Shown here: positions 16,048 to 26,500 of the stretch, piece by piece
Position numbering within the stretch: the first letter of the stretch is position 1
Layout: each line of letters opens with the position of its first letter
Assembly: GCA_947166355.1 (NCBI GenBank)
Contig: CAMVDX010000001.1
Span: forward strand, 433,051-497,050
Source: an uncultured Treponema sp.
GTDB taxonomy: Bacteria > Spirochaetota > Spirochaetia > Treponematales > Treponemataceae
Direction: 5' to 3'
Length of the DNA: 64,000 nucleotides
Position numbers and translations under genes: made by a program
Notes under the pieces: generated by a model
The model's input: the letters and a program-made list of their open reading frames with translations, nothing else
Databases searched by the model: none
What the model was told of the DNA's origin: nothing

Positions 16048-16854
16048 ATGTTTGGATTTATCTTAAAAAAGAATTTTTGTGATGGTTGGGATAACCTGTT
16101 TTCAGTAGTAATGGCAAATCTTGTATTTCTTTTTACAGGAATTGGACTTGTCCTTTTGAATGCACTTGCATCCAAGATTGATGTTTTATGGCTGATTTGT
16201 ATAGCCTTAAGCTTTGCAATTCTTTCTGTTTTGATGTTTGCTTACAGCGAGTGTGCGGCACATATAGCAAATTTTGAAGGAATCCATCTGCTGGATTTTT
16301 TTAAGGCAATTCCTGGCGCTCTCAAGGATGGAATTCTTTTTGGACTTATGAATGCAGCTGTGTTCTTCGTATCAAGTTTTTCTATCAGATATTATCTTTT
16401 TGAGACTGGTACACTGCTGGGCTTTGCTCTTGGTAGTGCAATTTTCTGGGTAGTCTTTTTCTACGTTCTTGCAATGCAGTGGTTTATTCCTATTCGTGCG
16501 CTTATGCACAATAACTTCAAAAAGTGCTTTAAGAAAAGCTTTATTATTCTTTTTGATAATACAGGTTTTTCGCTTGTGATGGGTGTTTATAATCTTATTC
16601 TGATTGTACTTTCGGTTGTATGCATCGGATTTTTTCCTTCAATGACAGGTCTTTTAATAGCCAATACAAATGCTCTTAGAGTTCTTCTATATAAATATGA
16701 TTATCTTGAAGAACACCCGGAACTGACGACTAAAAAACAGCGTCATCAGATTCCTTGGGATGACCTGCTCACCGAAGACCGTAATATTCTGGGACCACGT
16801 CCAATCCGCAGTTTCCTTTTTCCATGGAAAGACGATCAGCGGCAGGATTTTTAG
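16048..16854 (+). CDS. Polytopic membrane protein of unknown function
   Basis: A 268-aa protein with five or six hydrophobic segments (approximately residues 20-42, 48-70, 100-122, 128-152, 172-202) and a soluble, charged C-terminus. The N-terminus MFGFILKKNFCDGWDNLFSV and general arrangement recall the YesL/DUF624 family of small membrane proteins often near sugar genes, but I cannot confirm that. It is divergently transcribed from the MarR gene with overlapping promoters and no other close partner, so it is the best candidate target of that regulator. Confidence 0.8.
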   Translation: MFGFILKKNFCDGWDNLFSVVMANLVFLFTGIGLVLLNALASKIDVLWLICIALSFAILSVLMFAYSECAAHIANFEGIHLLDFFKAIPGALKDGILFGLMNAAVFFVSSFSIRYYLFETGTLLGFALGSAIFWVVFFYVLAMQWFIPIRALMHNNFKKCFKKSFIILFDNTGFSLVMGVYNLILIVLSVVCIGFFPSMTGLLIANTNALRVLLYKYDYLEEHPELTTKKQRHQIPWDDLLTEDRNILGPRPIRSFLFPWKDDQRQDF

Positions 16855-16855
16855 A

Positions 16856-16970
16856 AAAAAGATTCCCGTTTCAAGCACGGGAATGAAAAAGGCGTGCACG
16901 GGAATGACATCGTAAAAAATGTAATTGACGTGCACGACATCGTGAATATTACATTATCGGGTTCTGCCCG
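16856..16970. repeat. R3-type inverted repeats
   Basis: GATTCCCGTTTCAAGCACGG followed by GAATG, then a second partial copy (GCACGGGAATGACATCG) and ATCGGGTTCTGCCCGAC. These are members of the short palindromes that pair a GATTCC arm with GGAATGAC. No gene. Confidence 0.6.
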
Positions 16971-16975
16971 ACAAA

Positions 16976-17446
16976 CTATTTTTCAAACGGTGTAAGAGGG
17001 TAGGTTTTTCCGTTTGAGCAGATAAGAACAAACTCTTTTGCATCTTCTCCCTGAGCGCTGCTTCCTGCAGAGCGATTGCTGTAAATGCTTCTCTGAGCAA
17101 CATAGAAGGTTACATCTTCATCAAGATCGAAGTGACCTGTTTCATCATAATCCCATTCATGCAGCTTGTATCTCTGTCTGAAAGTGAAGAAAATCTGGTA
17201 ACTTCCTCCTGGTAAATCTTCAATTGTGTCACGTTCACCGGCATAAATTGCACAGTTGTAATCTGAATTAGCATATGTGCAGTGATCATTGCGTTTTACG
17301 CACCAGTCTGTAATCGGAACACTGGTATTATTATAACAGGTGATGTCATAATCAGGTTCAACATTTACGTCTGCATGTACAACCAGACAGCTTGAAAAGA
17401 GGGCTGTGGTAATAAGAGTGAGTGTAAGTAAAAGTAATTTTTTCAT
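16976..17446 (-). CDS. Small lipoprotein of unknown function
   Basis: A 156-aa exported protein. The signal peptide ends in lipobox FSSC (Cys20). The mature part has several cysteines (DITCYNN, DWCVKRNDHCTYANSDYNC) that may form disulfides, and a beta-rich tail (GGSYQIFFTFRQRYKLHEWD). GGGAG upstream of ATG 17446 is a good ribosome site. I do not recognise the family. Neighbours on both sides are separated by palindromic repeats, so it is probably transcribed alone. Confidence 0.8.
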   Translation of the reverse strand: MKKLLLLTLTLITTALFSSCLVVHADVNVEPDYDITCYNNTSVPITDWCVKRNDHCTYANSDYNCAIYAGERDTIEDLPGGSYQIFFTFRQRYKLHEWDYDETGHFDLDEDVTFYVAQRSIYSNRSAGSSAQGEDAKEFVLICSNGKTYPLTPFEK

Positions 17447-17514
17447 AAAAATCTCCCATTGTATTTGTTAATTTAACACCTGAGAGGGCTGGAAAATACA
17501 CTTTTTTTTTGAAA

Positions 17515-17612
17515 AAAAGACCCCGAAACAAGTTCGGGGTGACATGATGCCGAATAAGTCAGCGTGACATGTAAAACCAGGTGTCATTGTCCGGCTTGAC
17601 CGGACAATCTTT
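17515..17612. repeat. R4 and R3 palindromic repeats
   Basis: GACCCCGAAACAAGTTCGGG is an R4 hairpin followed by GTGACATG; then GTCATTGTCCGGCTTGACCG followed by GACAATC is an R3 hairpin. They lie between the lipoprotein gene and the end of the P-loop ATPase gene. Confidence 0.7.
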
Positions 17613-18269
17613 TTACTTTGACATCAGCAAAGTTTTTGCATCGAGGTTTACTTTTCCTTCGCCATTTTTGAGAATTGCGAGTGAAAGTGCCTTGCCTTCT
17701 GCTGCGAGGTGTGCAACAGTTGCGAAGTTTTCGAGCTTATCTGCTTCGAGAGTGTCTTTGAGGTCTGCAGCTTCATTAGTAAAGCTGAACCATGCAGTCA
17801 TTTTTTCTGATTTGATGAAATCTGCAAAGCATTTTATGTCTGAAGCAGAAGCCTTCTTCATATCAAGACCATCAACTACAATAGTGCTGATTTTGATTCC
17901 TCCATCTTTCATTGCCTTGAGTGTATTTACAACCTTAGGCAGAGTGAAAGTTTCCTGATTGAAGTTCAAAATAGTGCGGTTTCTAACGATTTCCTCGTTT
18001 ACATCATCAAGATTAAGACTCTTTTTCTTTGCGATTTCTGCAAGAACACTTGAATACCAGGCAATTACGTTAGAAGACTGCTGGTCGAAAGAAACGTGAA
18101 CAAGAGCTTTGTCATTGAGAAGGCTGTCAATTCCGAACTGAACGAGAATAGATGTTTTACCAAGTCCTTTTTTTGCAGTTATAAGTCCCATTTCACCGTC
18201 TTTCAAACCTGCGTTTGTTACGTCGAAATATCTCACTGGGCTGTGAGCAATTAAATCTTTTTTATCCAT
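17613..18269 (-). CDS. RecA/KaiC-like P-loop ATPase, stand-alone
   Basis: A 218-aa soluble protein with a Walker A loop GLITAKKGLGKTSILVQFG (residues about 28-46), VHVSFDQQSSNVI in the position of strand 2 plus catalytic acid of KaiC/DnaB folds, and a Walker B-like ISTIVVDGLDM. This matches a RecA-fold ATPase core without an extra domain, as in small KaiC-like proteins. ATG 18269 follows an AGGAGG ribosome site. No partner gene is adjacent; fusA is upstream but separated by repeats. Exact role unknown. Confidence 0.75.
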   Translation of the reverse strand: MDKKDLIAHSPVRYFDVTNAGLKDGEMGLITAKKGLGKTSILVQFGIDSLLNDKALVHVSFDQQSSNVIAWYSSVLAEIAKKKSLNLDDVNEEIVRNRTILNFNQETFTLPKVVNTLKAMKDGGIKISTIVVDGLDMKKASASDIKCFADFIKSEKMTAWFSFTNEAADLKDTLEADKLENFATVAHLAAEGKALSLAILKNGEGKVNLDAKTLLMSK

Positions 18270-18370
18270 AGTTAGACCTCCTGAGGTGCATAATATTTTT
18301 AAATCAGATATCTGATTACTTAGTCTATTCTAAACTGTGAATTGATATAAAGCAAGGAAAAAAATGGATT

Positions 18371-18450
18371 GAGGCTTGATAATGCATTTTCAAGCCTCAA
18401 AACGAATGAGTCAAGGCTTTAAGCGATAGCGTGCCTTGACCATTCGTATT
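18371..18450. repeat. R5 two-hairpin element, copy 2
   Basis: Hairpin one: TTGAGGCTTGA...TTCAAGCCTCAA. Hairpin two: ACGAATG, core GTCAAGGC...GCCTTGAC, CATTCGT. The order and loop sequences match copy 3 at 36040, yet several stem bases differ in a compensating way. Confidence 0.75.
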
Positions 18451-18498
18451 GCTTCGCTGCGCTCGTGGTCGCAATGACGATGTTTGAGGATAAAAAAA

Positions 18499-18595
18499 AC
18501 GGTGGTTGAGTGCTTCGCGAAGCGAAGTGTATCGAAACCACCGTTTCATGTATGCTGGTGGTTTCGATACGCCCTATGGGCTACTCAACCACCGT
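18499..18595. repeat. REP-like element pair A (GGTGGTT...AACCACC), likely fusA terminator
   Basis: Two facing palindromic units, each GGTGGTTGAGT - variable hairpin - ATCGAAACCACC (18499-18544 and 18557-18595). On the minus strand, the last hairpin after fusA is followed by a run of eight Ts (complement of 18492-18499), so it may terminate fusA transcription. Other copies: 38648, 40354, 48629, 53150. Confidence 0.8.
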
Positions 18596-18605
18596 CTTTT
18601 ACAGC

Positions 18606-20702
18606 TTATTTCTTACCAGCTTCTTTTTCTGCCTTGTGCTTAGCGATGAGTTCATCAGCAACAGCATTAGGAACTTTACCGTACTTGAGGAATTCCATTG
18701 TGAATTCACCCTTACCCTGAGTTGAAGAACGGAGGATAGTAGAGAATCCGAACATTTCTGAAAGTGGAACTTCTGCGTTTACAGTAGATGTGTTGTTTTC
18801 ATCAGTTGAATCAACAATTACACCACGGCGCTGGTTGATAAGACCGAACAAGTTACCCTGGAACTCTGTAGGTGCAGTCATCTGTACCTTCATGATTGGT
18901 TCGAGGATTACAGGCTTAGCCTTCATGTAACCTTCGCGGAAAGCACCAATAGCAGCAATCTGGAATGCGTTATCGTTAGAGTCTACAGGGTGGTACTGAC
19001 CATCATTAATTGTGATCTTAACACCTACGATAGGAGCTCCAATCAAAGAACCTTCCTTCATAGCCTTCTGGAAACCTTTATCACAAGAAGGGATGTATTC
19101 GTTAGGAATAGCACCACCCTTAATTGCGTCTACGAACTCGTAGTCTTTCTCTGTATCAGGTTCCATGAATCCGGCAACACGACCGTACTGACCAGAACCA
19201 CCAGTCTGCTTTTTATGAGTGTAGTTGAAGTCACCAGTTGTAGTGATAGATTCGCGGTATGCAACCTGTGGAGCACCTGTTGTAACTTCACAGTTGTATT
19301 CACGCTTCATACGTTCAACGTATACTTCGAGGTGAAGCTCACCCATACCCTTAATGATTGTTTCGTTAGATTCTGGGTCTGTGTATACGCGGAATGTTGG
19401 GTCTTCCTTAGTAAAGCGGTTAAGAGCCTTAGACATCTGCATAGAAGCCTGCTTGTCTTTTGGAGTAATAGACAAAGAAATTACAGGCTCTGGAACGTAC
19501 ATAGAAGCCATAGAGTAGTTTACTCCACCGCTTACGAATGTATCACCAGATGCACAGTCAACACCGAAGAGTGCAACGATATCACCTGCACAACCTTCGT
19601 TGATATCTTCCATCTGAGCAGAGTTCATACGAACAAGACGTCCAACCTTGAACTTCTTCTTTGTACGAGTATTGTAGAGTTCTTCACCCTTCTTAATTTT
19701 ACCCTGGTAAACACGAGTATATGTAAGCTGACCATACTGACCATCATCAAGTTTGAAACCAAGTGCAACACAAGGCTTGTTATCAACTGATTCAAGTTCT
19801 ACTTCAGCTTCGTTGTTGTCGAGGTCGAGAGCAACGTTCTTTACTTCGTTTGGAGCCGGGAGGTAGCGTACTACAGCGTCGAGAAGTGGCTGAATACCCT
19901 TATTTACGTGAGCTGAACCACAGAATACACCTACGAACTGCTCAGCAAGAGTTCCCTTACGGATGGCAGCAATAACTTTGTCTTCTGCAACTCCATCGTA
20001 ACCCTTTTCCATGATTTCTTCCATCAAAGAGTCATCGAACATAGAAGCTGCGTCGAGGAGTTCTTCGCGGTACTTTTCAGCATCGTCTTTCATATTTGCA
20101 GGAATTTCTGCAATGCGGAGATCTTCACCGTTTGGTCCGTCGAAGTAGATAGCCTTCATACCAACGAGGTCTACAACACCTTCGAGCTTGTCTTCAAGAC
20201 CAATTGGGAGCTCCATCATATATGCGTTCAAACCGAGCTTTTCGCGGAGCTGCATGCGAACGCGAACTGGGTTAGCACCCTGACGGTCACACTTGTTTAC
20301 AAATGCAACACGTGGTACATGGTAGCGCTTGAGCTGGCGGTCTACAGTGATTGACTGAGACTGAACACCGGCAACGGCACAAAGAATCATGATAGCGCCG
20401 TCCAATACGCGGAGTGAGCGTTCAACTTCTACAGTGAAGTCAACGTGACCCGGTGTGTCGATAAGGTTGATTGTGTAGTCTTTCCACTGAACCTGAGTAG
20501 CAGCAGACTGGATTGTGATACCACGTTCACGTTCCAGTTCCATGTTATCCATTACAGCACCAACACCGTCCTTACCACGAACTTCGTGAATTGCGTGAAT
20601 CTTGTTACAGTAGAACAAGATACGTTCTGAAGTTGTTGTCTTTCCAGAGTCAATGTGGGCACTGATACCGATATTTCTTACTTTTGAAATATCCCAAGCC
20701 AT
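18606..20702 (-). CDS. fusA: Translation elongation factor G
   Basis: GTPase that moves the ribosome along mRNA. 698 aa from ATG 20702, which follows GAGGTATTAAT as ribosome site; the longer open frame upstream is not homologous. G1 is AHIDSGKTT (residues 15-23), G3 is [21 protein letters not shown]4 is [10 protein letters not shown]. The Ser in AHIDSGKTT, where most bacterial EF-Gs have Ala, is typical of the spirochaete spdEFG1/mitochondrial EFG1 group (family knowledge). Domain IV (GGSGQYGRV) and domain V are complete. Spirochaetes of this group often have a second EF-G elsewhere. Confidence 0.97.
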   Translation of the reverse strand: MAWDISKVRNIGISAHIDSGKTTTSERILFYCNKIHAIHEVRGKDGVGAVMDNMELERERGITIQSAATQVQWKDYTINLIDTPGHVDFTVEVERSLRVLDGAIMILCAVAGVQSQSITVDRQLKRYHVPRVAFVNKCDRQGANPVRVRMQLREKLGLNAYMMELPIGLEDKLEGVVDLVGMKAIYFDGPNGEDLRIAEIPANMKDDAEKYREELLDAASMFDDSLMEEIMEKGYDGVAEDKVIAAIRKGTLAEQFVGVFCGSAHVNKGIQPLLDAVVRYLPAPNEVKNVALDLDNNEAEVELESVDNKPCVALGFKLDDGQYGQLTYTRVYQGKIKKGEELYNTRTKKKFKVGRLVRMNSAQMEDINEGCAGDIVALFGVDCASGDTFVSGGVNYSMASMYVPEPVISLSITPKDKQASMQMSKALNRFTKEDPTFRVYTDPESNETIIKGMGELHLEVYVERMKREYNCEVTTGAPQVAYRESITTTGDFNYTHKKQTGGSGQYGRVAGFMEPDTEKDYEFVDAIKGGAIPNEYIPSCDKGFQKAMKEGSLIGAPIVGVKITINDGQYHPVDSNDNAFQIAAIGAFREGYMKAKPVILEPIMKVQMTAPTEFQGNLFGLINQRRGVIVDSTDENNTSTVNAEVPLSEMFGFSTILRSSTQGKGEFTMEFLKYGKVPNAVADELIAKHKAEKEAGKK

Positions 20703-20772
20703 ATTAATACCTCTTTTAAAAAAATTATTCCTAAGATAATAGTGTTTGTCTATTTTAATGAAAAAATGCGAC

Positions 20773-22209
20773 CTATTCAATAGTTGTAGACAGTTTTCCT
20801 AGAATTGTTAGATTTTTTAAGGTAAGGCGGCCGGTTATTATTGCCGTCAGTTTTTTATTTTCTATTTCTCCATTTTTGAGATTGAAAGAAAAAGCTGCAT
20901 TTGCACTGATTTTACTTTTAGTATTACCAGTGAGAGAAGCCGAAATTTTGAATTTTTGTACTGATTCATCATTTGTTCCTTTTTTAGGAAATGTGATATT
21001 GATTCCAGCACCCGGAGAAATATATTTAAAATTCCACTGATTTTTAAGCTGAAGACTTAGGGAATCAAAATCAGGATTGTCGGGAAGATATGAAGGTGGA
21101 GGCATAGGAATCGTCATCTTTAGCGATGCAGAAAATGAAAGCGTTTTAAGATTATCTGAAAACTGAAATCCGAGGTTTGCAGTAACCGGTGGTTCAGGAT
21201 GAATAAAATCATATTCAGAAAAAACATTAAAACCGGTTTTTATGAGTTGCGGAGTTGCAGTATATGTAATCATTTTTTTTACAATAAAGCCAGTTTTTGC
21301 CTGAATAATAGAAGGAATTGATTTTTGTGAACTTGTAATAAGGCCTTCCTGCGGGTTATAAAAGGCAGACACAAAGGTTTCAAACTTCTGATTTTTAAAA
21401 TTGATTTCGCCACGCAGGTTTACGGGCATGGTTCCAAAGGGGGATTCATAAAAGCCTGCCGTAAAGCTCGTAGTGAAGCTTGTCTTTTTTTTACTTTTTG
21501 AAGGAGCGAGAGAAGTTGACAGCGTTGTAAGTGCACAAAAATGTTTCCCTCCATTATAGTAAGCCTGTTCTGAAAACCAGGAATTAAAGGAATTTGCTTC
21601 GTAACTAAACTGGCCTGCAATTGCAGAAAGATTTATTGAAAACTGTTTTTTTGCAAGAAAAGAGCGAACCTCTGCAGAAACAACGGGAGTTTCTGCTTCC
21701 GGAGTTATAAGACTGTTTGCAGTAGCCTGTATAAATGCCGGAAAGGAGAGCTCTGCCTGAAAAAAATAACTTTCGGGCTTTGAAAAGCCTGTATATGAGG
21801 GAAGTGAAGCGGTGAGCAGGGGAGGCGGCGGCGAATTTGTGGTGAACGGCGAACTTCCTGCGCTTAAGGTAGGATTATTAAGCCGGCTGAAAGCTCCGCC
21901 AGTACTCAGATTCCCGGCTTTTGCCGTGAGTGGGAATGAAAAGCCTGATTTTGTTTTGGGAATAAGTGCTTTTGTGGAAAAAATTGTGCCGAAATTGGTT
22001 TTTGATTCGTCTGATTCATTACTGCTTATGCGTGTAGCGGCACGGAAATCAAAAAAAAGTGTTTGTACTCGTGTTCCGGCGGTTTTATCAGAATCGGCAT
22101 AAATCTCGGCGCGGAACGGCGGAGCTTTGAGTTCTGAAGCGAAGATAGTGGCGCGGGCGAACAGACTAAAAACCATCATAATAGTGTATAAAAATCTTAA
22201 TGTTTTCAT
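20773..22209 (-). CDS. Putative exported, beta-strand-rich envelope protein
   Basis: A 478-aa protein with an N-terminal signal peptide ([20 protein letters not shown], cleavage near TIFASE). The rest shows alternating polar and hydrophobic residues with many aromatic-ended strands ([47 protein letters not shown]), which suggests an outer-membrane beta-barrel or a beta-rich surface protein. I do not recognise the family. It lies 70 bp upstream of fusA in the same direction. A TATATA box 6 nt before ATG 22209 suggests a leaderless start, though no good -35 is visible. Confidence 0.72.
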   Translation of the reverse strand: MKTLRFLYTIMMVFSLFARATIFASELKAPPFRAEIYADSDKTAGTRVQTLFFDFRAATRISSNESDESKTNFGTIFSTKALIPKTKSGFSFPLTAKAGNLSTGGAFSRLNNPTLSAGSSPFTTNSPPPPLLTASLPSYTGFSKPESYFFQAELSFPAFIQATANSLITPEAETPVVSAEVRSFLAKKQFSINLSAIAGQFSYEANSFNSWFSEQAYYNGGKHFCALTTLSTSLAPSKSKKKTSFTTSFTAGFYESPFGTMPVNLRGEINFKNQKFETFVSAFYNPQEGLITSSQKSIPSIIQAKTGFIVKKMITYTATPQLIKTGFNVFSEYDFIHPEPPVTANLGFQFSDNLKTLSFSASLKMTIPMPPPSYLPDNPDFDSLSLQLKNQWNFKYISPGAGINITFPKKGTNDESVQKFKISASLTGNTKSKISANAAFSFNLKNGEIENKKLTAIITGRLTLKNLTILGKLSTTIE

Positions 22210-22299
22210 ACACTATATATAGTCTTCATTTTTCTAAAAAAGGAAATAAAAGTGGAAAAAATATAAAAAAAATTGTTGGATTGAAAACGATGGAGAAAT

Positions 22300-22333
22300 G
22301 AAGATTCCCCGGTCAAGCCGGGGAATGACATGT
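22300..22333. repeat. R3 palindrome
   Basis: GATTCCCCGGTCAAGCCGGG followed by GAATGACA, a short perfect hairpin between two minus-strand genes. Confidence 0.65.
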
Positions 22334-22356
22334 TTGCGTATCTTTGTTCCAGTCTC

Positions 22357-23178
22357 TTAAATTGTTGTGCTTGTAATATAACTGTCACCAGCGTTTTCAA
22401 TATCGCTGATTTTTATGATTCTTGTGCGCCAGTATTCTGCTTCACTTTTTGTTGTGTAAGGACCTACGCGAACGCGATAGTAAAGCTTGTCTTTGTTATC
22501 GCGGTAGGTAAAGATGTCAGAAGGAATCTTGTTTTCATCAAGAATGGAACGTGCTCCTTCTGCACCTTTCTTATTACTATATGCAGCAACCTGTACCCAG
22601 TACTGAGTTTTCTTAGGCTCAGCTTTTTGAGTAGAAGCAGCAGTCTTTGTATTAGTATTTGCCTGTGCAACAGTTTTTGTTGATTTTGCAGGCTTAGCTT
22701 CTGTTTTCTGAACTGTTTTTACAGAGCTAGAAGTTGAAGCTTCAGGTTCTGCTTTTGCAACAGCTTTTGTATCAGCTTTTACTTCAGCTTCCTTGTTTTC
22801 CGGGATACTTACTGTAATGTTGATGTTCTGAGGCTGTTCATCAGAAAGGTTTTCTGTTTTAAGTGTGTTCAAATCAATTGTTGTTGCACCATTTGAAGCA
22901 GTTGCTTTTTGTGAATATACGGTTGCGTTGTCTGCAAGAACTACCAGATCACTAACCTTTGCAGCTGCGATATCCTGAGGAAGTGAAGTTGGAGCGGAAA
23001 TATCAGCTGTTTGCTTTGTCCAGCCCCCCTGAGAAGATTTTTTTTCTACAGGAGAAATGCTTGCATAAGCTGGAGTCGGATTTCTAGAAGGATAGTGTAA
23101 AATTGCCGGTACACCCAAAACTACGAGCAAGAAAACGCCTACTGCGGCGATAATCCATAATGTTTTTTTCTGTTCCAT
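22357..23178 (-). CDS. SPOR-domain membrane protein
   Basis: Bitopic inner-membrane protein of 273 aa. ATG 23178 has AGAGGAAATT upstream as ribosome site; the upstream in-frame ATG is discarded. One transmembrane helix (residues about 6-26, TLWIIAAVGVFLLVVLGVPA) is followed by a long linker rich in Lys, Ala, Glu and Thr (residues 50-190) and a C-terminal SPOR domain (TQYWVQVAAYSNKKGAEGAR; KLYYRVRVGPYTTKSEAEYW). SPOR domains bind denuded glycan strands of peptidoglycan, often at the division septum, so a role in cell-wall remodelling or division is likely. Confidence 0.9.
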   Translation of the reverse strand: MEQKKTLWIIAAVGVFLLVVLGVPAILHYPSRNPTPAYASISPVEKKSSQGGWTKQTADISAPTSLPQDIAAAKVSDLVVLADNATVYSQKATASNGATTIDLNTLKTENLSDEQPQNINITVSIPENKEAEVKADTKAVAKAEPEASTSSSVKTVQKTEAKPAKSTKTVAQANTNTKTAASTQKAEPKKTQYWVQVAAYSNKKGAEGARSILDENKIPSDIFTYRDNKDKLYYRVRVGPYTTKSEAEYWRTRIIKISDIENAGDSYITSTTI

Positions 23179-23264
23179 AATTTCCTCTTTGCACCGGTTA
23201 TATAAACCGGCCACCTTATTAAAACTATCGGTAGTTAGGAAAAAAAGATTAGAAAAAAATTAAA

Positions 23265-23495
23265 AAAATCTGTCATTCCCGGTTGCCTTGTTATGATGTA
23301 AGGTTTGTCATTGCGATAAAGTTTCGTCATTGCGAGGAGTCCGATAGGACGACGTGGCAATCTACAATATGGATTGCTTCGGCATTCGCCTCGCAATGAC
23401 GTAAGAGGTATAATTGTCTTTGCCTCACAATGACGACCTCTGCCCCGGTTGTTCTGCTGCCGTGTCATTCCCCGGCTTGACCGGGGAATCTTAAT
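23265..23495. repeat. R1 and R3 repeats upstream of the giant adhesin
   Basis: The 405-bp gap 23179-23583 holds several repeats: an R3 fragment at 23272, R1 units near 23305-23425 (CGTCATTGCGAGGAGTCCG; GGATTGCTTCGGCATTCGCC), and a complete R3 palindrome at 23463-23492. The final 90 bp are A/T-rich and probably contain the adhesin promoter. No gene is visible. Confidence 0.7.
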
Positions 23496-23583
23496 GTCCA
23501 GAGAATATTCTTGTCACATCTCAAATTTATACTATATAATAGTAAGTATAACATTTCATCATATTTTCGGGGGCAGTTTTATT

Positions 23584-26500
23584 ATGAAAGTGACTACAGA
23601 CAGGTCATTGTTTTGTCATTTTAAAAAGACCGTTAGCCGGTTAGCTTTTCTTTCGTTAGTTTTTATTGCAGCATTTACAAATTTTTCGTGCGGTTCTTTT
23701 TTTGGCGGTGATGAGCCGGAAGACTCTGGCAGCGAACAGACGGAAATTGAAGATGATTGGGTGCCTAAAGGAGTTCCTGAGCTCATGCCGATTCCTTTTA
23801 CTCCAGACGGTTCGGAGCCTTCTGATTTTTCCGGGGCGGAATCTCAAGCTGCGCAGCCTGAACCGGAAAAACCCCGCATAATTCCCACAACAAAATTCTG
23901 CGGCTTTCTTTTTAATGAAGGAGCCATGCCTGCTCAGGTAGAAGAAATCCTTGCCGCAGTTGAAGAAGAACTCAAGGCCGAGCAGGAAGGTGCAGATCCG
24001 GAAACTCTTGCGGCAATCAGGGCGGCCTTTCCGTCTCTGCCTACAGACGTTGGCGATGACAGACCTTATTTTTATTTTGCACAGGCACATGGTGAAGATG
24101 CCGGTGACCCGCTTAATCCGAATCCTATAGATATAGAAGCAAATGTTACACTTGATGCCTCCGGACACAGAATCTTTACATTTGCCCTTGAGCTGAATAG
24201 AAACTGGACAATTACAACAGGACTTAAAAAGAGGGCTTCTGGTACAGAGGGCGACCCGACTTATCAGGCAGAAAAAATTCTTCTTACAGATTCCTTTACC
24301 TGTACTACAAATGCTGAAAATCCCATTAAGACGCATGCCTTTGTTTTAAAGCCGTCTGTAACAGAAGGCGGAAAAGGAACCATAGACCTTAAAATTATTC
24401 TTGACAGCGCAAATACCCATCAGATTAATAACATAACTATTTTGAATGATGATAATCCTAACGAAACGCTTCCTTTTGGGGCTAGTGTGGACGCTTCTCA
24501 TTCTAATGCGTTTAATGTTTATGCGGCAAATGTAAACAGCGGCGCATATAAGGCAAGAATAATTCTGAAAGATGGAGCCGGTTACCAGAAATTCTGTTCA
24601 GTTCAGACAATCAATGTTTTTGACAACATGGTTACCAATAAATGGGAAGGAGTTCCGCTTGTTACTTCAGGAACTACAGAAGATACCCAGAAATTTCAGG
24701 TAACTGATAACGCAATTACTCAGGTTGCAAAGACCCTGTATTATGTAGGAACCACCACGCTCGGCTCAGTTTCTGTTGTTAATGGAGTTGATAAGGGAAC
24801 AGGCTCTCCTGCGGCTCCTTTTGCAACTCTTCAGAAGGCTGTAGATGCCATAGCAGCAAACGGCAGCAGTACAAAGGATTACACGATTTTTGTAAATGGT
24901 GAAATCTCAAGTGCGACCGGAACAACCCTAGGTACCTCGCTTAACGGCAAGGCAAGCTCAATCCGCATACAGGGAAAAAACAGCAGTAGAGATATACTTA
25001 AAAAAACAGGACTTGTAACAGGCTCTGTTCTTAAAGTGGAAACAAATGTTCCTGTTACAATCGAAAACCTTACAATTACAGGCGGTAACTATCCAGGTGG
25101 CAGCGGCGGCGGAATCAATATTATTCCTGCAGCAGCCTCTGTAACTCTTGGTTCTGGAACTGTCGTAACCGGTAATACAGCGCAAAACGGAAGCGGTGTA
25201 TATGTAGGCGGTACTTTTATAATGAAGGGTACTGCAAGGGTTGCCAGCGATAATGAGGTTTTCTTAAAAGACGGAAAGGTAATTGCAGTACAGAGCCTTG
25301 CAGGAAGCGGCCTTGTTGCAAAAATCACAGAGGAGCACTGGACCCGCTATTCTACAATTGTAACTGGAACAGGATTTACAGATGCAATAAAAGACAGATT
25401 CGGTTTTTACGGAGCAAATGAAGATGGCTGGGTAATGGTTGTTACTTCAACGGCAATTACTTTGGACTCACCGATTTTCGTAGGCTCGACTTCAACTATA
25501 ACTGCAGTTGATACAAACAGTGGAACAAAATCTAGTCCTTACGCAACTATTTCGCGAGCCTGTCAGGATATGATCGATAATACAAAGGACTATGTAATTA
25601 AAGTAAACGGAACAGTAAGCGGAAATCAGGCAATTCCAAGTACACTTACAAATACCGATTCAGGAACCTATCGGGCAAAGAGCGTAACAATTGAAGGACT
25701 TTCCGGAAGCAGCGGAGCAAATCCGGATCAGATTAATGCGGGAAACACCGTACGTGCGCTGTGTGTTAACGCTCAGGTTCCGGTCACAATAAAGAATCTT
25801 TTGATTACGCACGGCAATGCTTCGGGTACAAGCGGCTATGGCGGCGGAATCTATGTGGAGTCAAATACCAGCGTAATGCTTGGTGATGGGGTTGTTGTAA
25901 ATAATAACGTAGCAAGTGCAAGGGGCGGCGGTATCTATGTAAAAAGCACCGCAAAACTGTTTGTCTGCGGAACTGCCGTAATAGGGGACACAACAGCGAC
26001 AGTAGCTACCAGCAATGAAAACTTTGTGACCTGGGGAAATCTTTGCGCCGGAAGCGGCTCTCTCGGTAAGGGTGGCGGCGGAATCTATAATGAAGGTGCC
26101 GTATATCTTGGATATGAAAGAGATACAAACGGAAATCCGTCAGAGAAAAACTGGACTGGCTCTGTAAGCAGAAACTGTTCCCTGAAAGATGGTGGTGGAA
26201 TCTATAATGCCGCAGGTTCTATATTCAAAATGTGCAGCGGAGCCATTTCGTATAATAACGCAGAAGGTTCAGCAAAGAAGGGCGGCGCTATATATTTTGA
26301 AGAGCCTGGAACAGATGGTGATTTTGAGATTCTCGGCGGTAGTGTAATCAAAAATCATGCCGAAAAGGGTGGAAGTATTTATGTTACCGATTCCTTTAAG
26401 ATAAAAGGTTCGGCCTATATTGCTAAGGGAGCTGGTACAGACGCAGACCCTTACAATGATGTTTATCTTCCGACAGGAAAGTCTGTCATTGTATCAGGTA

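Noticed and set aside
18990..19790. Open frame of 266 codons on the plus strand
   Set aside because: It is antisense to conserved fusA coding sequence, has no ribosome site and encodes a Cys/Thr/Val-rich translation typical of a shadow frame.
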